This document shows positions 6,209-8,107 of a stretch of DNA of 8,107 nt, piece after piece (within the stretch, counting starts at the first letter, position 1; the number at the start of each line of letters is the position of its first letter). The notes below the pieces were generated by a model. The model searched no databases, was not told the DNA's origin, and worked only from the letters and a program-made list of their open reading frames with translations. The DNA comes from AC-51 sp036265325 (lineage in GTDB: Bacteria; Actinomycetota; UBA4738; HRBIN12). A program made the translations under genes and the position numbers. The stretch spans positions 1-8,107 of the forward strand of contig DATAPH010000007.1 of NCBI GenBank assembly GCA_036265325.1, read 5' to 3'.

Positions 6209-7486
6209 ATGACGGCTCCGGCACGTTGGTTCCGTTCGCGACCGATGCGACGCGGAGCGCTGATCTCCGTCGTCGCCCTTTCGCTGGCCGTCGTCACGAC
6301 GACCGGCGCCACCGGTGCCACGACCGGCTGGGCAGGCGAAACGATCCTGTCGTCGCCTTCGACGGGTGACGGCTGGGAGCCGGCGATCGCGGCCGACCCG
6401 TCGGCGCCGTACGTGTTCACCGGATGGATGCAGTACGCGGGGAACAAGGTCTCGATCTACTTCCGCGTGTCGGCCGACGGGGGCGCAACGTGGGGCGCTC
6501 CGAAGCAGCTGGCCCCGAGCAACCAGGGCCAGTACGACATCTCGCTGGCGACCACTTCGAGTGGTGCGGTGTACGCGAGCTACATGCAGGGCAACCACAT
6601 CATGTTCACGAAGTCGACCAACCACGGCTCGACGTTCACCGCGCCGTTGCAGGTCTCGGGCGGCACGTGGGCGGACAAGCCGTGGCTTGCGACGAGCGCG
6701 AGCGGCACCGACGTCTACGTCACGTGGACGACGCGCGGGAACCTGTACGCGGTCAACTCGCACAACGCCGGCGCAACGTTCTCCGCGCCGTTGCAGGTGA
6801 CCAACGAGTCAAACATCTACTACTACTCGAACGGCGGCACGGTCCTTCCCAACGGGACCGCGCTGATGGTCGGGTCCGAATACCCGGAGAACGGGAACAA
6901 CACGAAGAACACTGGCCCGGTGCCGATCGTGGTGTTCCGCACGACCAATGGCGGCACGTCGTGGACCCGCACGGTCTCCGACACGTTGAACACCGGCGCG
7001 ACGTTCGCGACGTCGTCGGTCACCACGGTAGCGTCTGACGCGAACGGCGTCGTAGTGCTGGTGTACAGCGGATCGACCGCGGTCGGCGCCAACGGGCACG
7101 TCTACATCCGGCGCTCGACCGACAGCGGCGCGACCTGGGGCGCGCGTACGGAGCTCACCACCTCCGCCGGCGGAGCCGACGCGACGTCCGTCGCCGCGGC
7201 CGGCAAGGGCAACGGGCTGTTCACCGTCACGTGGATGGATGCTCGGGGCGGCGGTTGGAACGTGTGGCAGCGCGGATCGACCGACGGTGGCGTGACGTGG
7301 TCGGCCGACGCAAAGGTCTCGGATGCGACCACCGGCGCGCCGTACAAGACCGCTGCAGGGTTCGGGCTGCCGTACGGCGACTACGACATGGTGGCGCTGA
7401 ACTCCGCGAACAAGACCGTCGCGGTGAGCGGCGAGGGTGACTCCTCGCAGCTGCACGGCGACATCTGGGTGAACCGCCAGACGTAG
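6209..7486 (+). CDS. Secreted Asp-box (BNR) repeat protein, sialidase-fold beta-propeller
   Basis: Exported 425-residue protein. Start ATG 6209 has a good ribosome binding site (AAGGGG, 6196-6201) 7 bases upstream; the in-frame codons before it and ATG 6245 have none. A long signal peptide runs from an Arg-rich stretch (6-15) through a hydrophobic core (about 17-36), with likely cleavage near Ala37. Six Asp boxes (S/T-x-D/N-x-G-x-T/S-W/F) follow: 88-95, 136-143, 184-191, 245-252, 303-310 and 357-364. The first three are exactly 48 residues apart, which suggests recent blade duplication. Six boxes point to a six-bladed sialidase-type propeller. I could not recognise a clear sialidase active site (FRIP-type motif and arginine triad), so sialic acid hydrolysis is not claimed; binding or hydrolysis of another glycan, or a structural surface role, are open. 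There is no anchor or C-terminal membrane segment. The gene appears to be transcribed alone. Confidence 0.85.
   Translation: MTAPARWFRSRPMRRGALISVVALSLAVVTTTGATGATTGWAGETILSSPSTGDGWEPAIAADPSAPYVFTGWMQYAGNKVSIYFRVSADGGATWGAPKQLAPSNQGQYDISLATTSSGAVYASYMQGNHIMFTKSTNHGSTFTAPLQVSGGTWADKPWLATSASGTDVYVTWTTRGNLYAVNSHNAGATFSAPLQVTNESNIYYYSNGGTVLPNGTALMVGSEYPENGNNTKNTGPVPIVVFRTTNGGTSWTRTVSDTLNTGATFATSSVTTVASDANGVVVLVYSGSTAVGANGHVYIRRSTDSGATWGARTELTTSAGGADATSVAAAGKGNGLFTVTWMDARGGGWNVWQRGSTDGGVTWSADAKVSDATTGAPYKTAAGFGLPYGDYDMVALNSANKTVAVSGEGDSSQLHGDIWVNRQT
6640..6798 (+). repeat. In-frame direct repeat within two propeller blades
   Basis: The 15-mer CGCGCCGTTGCAGGT occurs at 6640-6654 and 6784-6798, exactly 144 bases (48 codons) apart. 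Each copy lies just after an Asp box and encodes APLQV. Identity at DNA level, not just protein level, suggests a fairly recent internal duplication of a blade or ongoing gene conversion between blades. Confidence 0.6.
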
Positions 7487-7508
7487 ATCCGTTCGGACAG
7501 ATCCGTTC
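7485..7508. repeat. Tandem 10-bp direct repeat at the end of the Asp-box gene
   Basis: AGATCCGTTC occurs at 7485-7494 and again at 7499-7508, a 14-base period with a GGAC spacer. The first copy begins in the TAG stop codon of the Asp-box gene. TCCG-TT-CGGA (7488-7497) is also an inverted repeat. No function is evident. Confidence 0.4.
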
Positions 7509-7522
7509 CGGCTGGCCCCGGG

Positions 7523-7568
7523 CGCATCGGTGATCGCGACCCGTTGTGTCTGGGGCGTAACCGATGCG
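7523..7568 (+). other. 9-bp perfect inverted repeat with long loop next to the SigF-like promoter
   Basis: CGCATCGGT (7523-7531) and ACCGATGCG (7560-7568) are perfect complements 28 bases apart, and TTTCG follows. It may be a terminator for the Asp-box gene, or paired operator half-sites, since the right arm ends on the first base of the -35 of the next promoter. The long loop makes a terminator less certain. Confidence 0.35.
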
Positions 7569-7592
7569 TTTCGACCGCCTTGAGGCGGGTAT
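7568..7592 (+). promoter_or_regulatory. SigF/sigma-B-type stress promoter for the microprotein
   Basis: GTTT (7568-7571) and GGGTAT (7587-7592) are separated by 15 bases. This fits the known consensus of mycobacterial SigF (GTTT, 15-17 bases, GGGTAT) and the related sigma-B of Bacillus. Initiation near 7600 would give a leader of about 50 bases before the microprotein start at 7649. The match is exact in both boxes; use by this sigma factor is inferred. Confidence 0.65.
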
Positions 7593-7648
7593 CCCCTCGG
7601 CAGACGGGCGCGGGTGCATGCGCCCTCGACGCCCGGGAGGAGGTCACC

Positions 7649-7741
7649 ATGCTTGCAGCGATCGGCTTCGGAATCATCGGAACCATCATCGTTATCGCGC
7701 TGATCATCGCGGTCGTGCTCTGGCTCCTGAACCGCGCCTGA
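7649..7741 (+). CDS. 30-residue single-pass membrane microprotein
   Basis: The short reading frame starts at ATG 7649, preceded 4 bases away by GGGAGGAGGT (7635-7644), the strongest ribosome binding site in the window. The protein is almost entirely one hydrophobic helix: MLAAIGFGIIG, a run of Ile/Val/Leu (about 12-25), then WLLNRA at the C-terminus. It has no Cys and only one charged residue, Arg29 near the end, so the positive-inside rule predicts a cytoplasmic C-terminus. The same frame is open further upstream (from about 7544), but that part has no good start signal and is unlikely to be translated. A SigF-like promoter lies upstream and a strong terminator hairpin follows, so it looks like a complete one-gene transcription unit. 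Small hydrophobic stress proteins occur in many actinobacteria, but I cannot assign a named family or function. Confidence 0.75.
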   Translation: MLAAIGFGIIGTIIVIALIIAVVLWLLNRA

Positions 7742-7761
7742 GCGCATCACGAGGTGACGTG

Positions 7762-7792
7762 ACGGGGCCCCCGCCGAAGGCGGGGGCCCCGT
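7762..7792. terminator. Strong bidirectional terminator hairpin
   Basis: A perfect 14-bp stem (ACGGGGCCCCCGCC at 7762-7775 and its complement at 7779-7792) with a GAA loop starts 20 bases after the microprotein stop, and lies 22 bases beyond the stop of the opposing gene. A short TTG follows on the + strand. This is the most stable hairpin seen in the window. Confidence 0.85.
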
Positions 7793-7814
7793 TGTGCGTC
7801 AGCCCCAACCAGGT

Positions 7815-8107
7815 CTACCTGTCGACCGCCCGCTTCAATTGGGCTTTCGTCATCTTCGACCGGCCGGGGATGTTCTTCCGCTTGGCTTCTTCGTAGAGCT
7901 GATCGCGGGTTCGGCCGCCCGGACCGCTGTGCGACCGCAGGCCGCCTCGCCGGCCCGACGAGATGTCCTCAGTCGACGTGCGGCTGGCGGTCTTCGACTC
8001 GCCGTGACGCGCCCGCTCCTTATTGACGGTGCGGGCCGCGATCTCTTCCGCGACGTCGTTCGACCGACCCTCGTCCTTCAAGCTCTCCTTGATGTGCTCG
8101 TACTGAC
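7815..8107 (-). CDS. Small basic protein with C-terminal Rho-N/SAP-like motif (partial; 'plasmid stabilization protein'-type)
   Basis: The 3' part of a gene whose 5' end lies beyond the right edge; 96 residues are visible, beginning QYEHIKESLKDEG. The frame stays open to the edge, so an internal TTG (8081) is not the true start. The N-terminal part, with YEHIK and EEIAARTVNKERARHGES (20-37), matches small actinobacterial and proteobacterial proteins often auto-annotated as plasmid stabilization proteins, without evidence of such a role. A Gly/Ser/Arg-rich linker (about 38-65) leads to a helical C-terminus, TRDQLYEEAKRKNIPGRSKM (66-85) then TKAQLKRAV, which resembles the Rho termination factor N-terminal (SAP-like) nucleic-acid-binding fold. 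The protein is highly charged and probably cytoplasmic. It shares a terminator hairpin with the convergent microprotein gene. Family recognition is good; function is unknown, with nucleic-acid binding inferred. Confidence 0.8.
   Translation of the reverse strand, partial: QYEHIKESLKDEGRSNDVAEEIAARTVNKERARHGESKTASRTSTEDISSGRRGGLRSHSGPGGRTRDQLYEEAKRKNIPGRSKMTKAQLKRAVDR

Noticed and set aside
5135..6763. 542-codon open frame on the - strand across the ABC permease and Asp-box genes
   Set aside because: Very Arg/His-rich low-complexity translation with no motif; it is the antisense shadow of two genes with clear families.
6209..7486. Calling this gene a sialidase (nanH)
   Set aside because: Asp boxes alone are structural and occur in many non-sialidase propellers; the catalytic motifs were not found.
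7544..7648. Longer version of the microprotein with 35 extra residues
   Set aside because: The proposed promoter and leader lie inside this stretch and no ribosome binding site precedes the earlier start, while the internal ATG has an excellent one.
7815..8107. Calling this a toxin-antitoxin or plasmid maintenance component
   Set aside because: No RelE/ParE-like residues and no visible partner gene; the label comes from automatic annotation of the family.
1..8107. CRISPR array, tRNA, rRNA, insertion sequence or prophage
   Set aside because: No regularly spaced repeats, cloverleaf, transposase, integrase or terminal inverted repeats were seen on either strand.

Overview
The window is GC-rich chromosomal DNA that looks actinobacterial. 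The signs are a putative F420-dependent luciferase-like oxidoreductase close to a family described in mycobacteria (Rv1855c-like), GTG starts, purine-rich ribosome binding sites, a DrrAB-type ABC exporter, and a promoter matching the actinobacterial SigF (sigma-B-like) consensus. The species cannot be named from this sequence. No phage, insertion sequence, CRISPR, tRNA or rRNA signal was seen, and genes fill nearly the whole window.

Layout, left to right. (1) 23-979 (+): F420-dependent LLM-class oxidoreductase. (2) 1087-2166 (+): secreted beta-propeller-like protein of the uncharacterised TIGR03118 family, ending at a strong hairpin (2176-2216) it shares with the convergent gene. (3) 2276-3676 (-): secreted purple-acid-phosphatase-type metallophosphoesterase with all seven metal ligands. 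(4) A divergent intergenic region of about 90 bp (3677-3765) dense in inverted repeats, then a three-gene operon (+): MarR-family regulator (3766-4239), ABC ATPase (4236-5231) and ABC-2 permease (5228-6082). Both junctions are ATGA stop/start overlaps. (5) A weak hairpin and a fair sigma70-type promoter, then 6209-7486 (+): secreted six-Asp-box (BNR) propeller protein. (6) A SigF-like promoter and a 30-residue single-helix membrane microprotein (7649-7741, +), closed by a strong hairpin (7762-7792). (7) The 3' part of a small basic protein with a C-terminal Rho-N/SAP-like motif (7815-8107, -), running off the right edge.

How the genes fit together. The MarR-ABC-ABC operon reads as a self-contained efflux module in which the regulator probably senses a small molecule and controls its own exporter. 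The GTTC/GAAC inverted repeats over the marR start are the candidate operator. Three genes (TIGR03118 protein, phosphatase, Asp-box protein) encode exported proteins, but nothing shows that they act together. The right end may be a general-stress segment. I found no clear evidence of a wholly new multi-gene system. The least described items are the SigF-promoter/microprotein unit, the repeat-dense marR operator region, and the two exported propeller proteins of unknown function.
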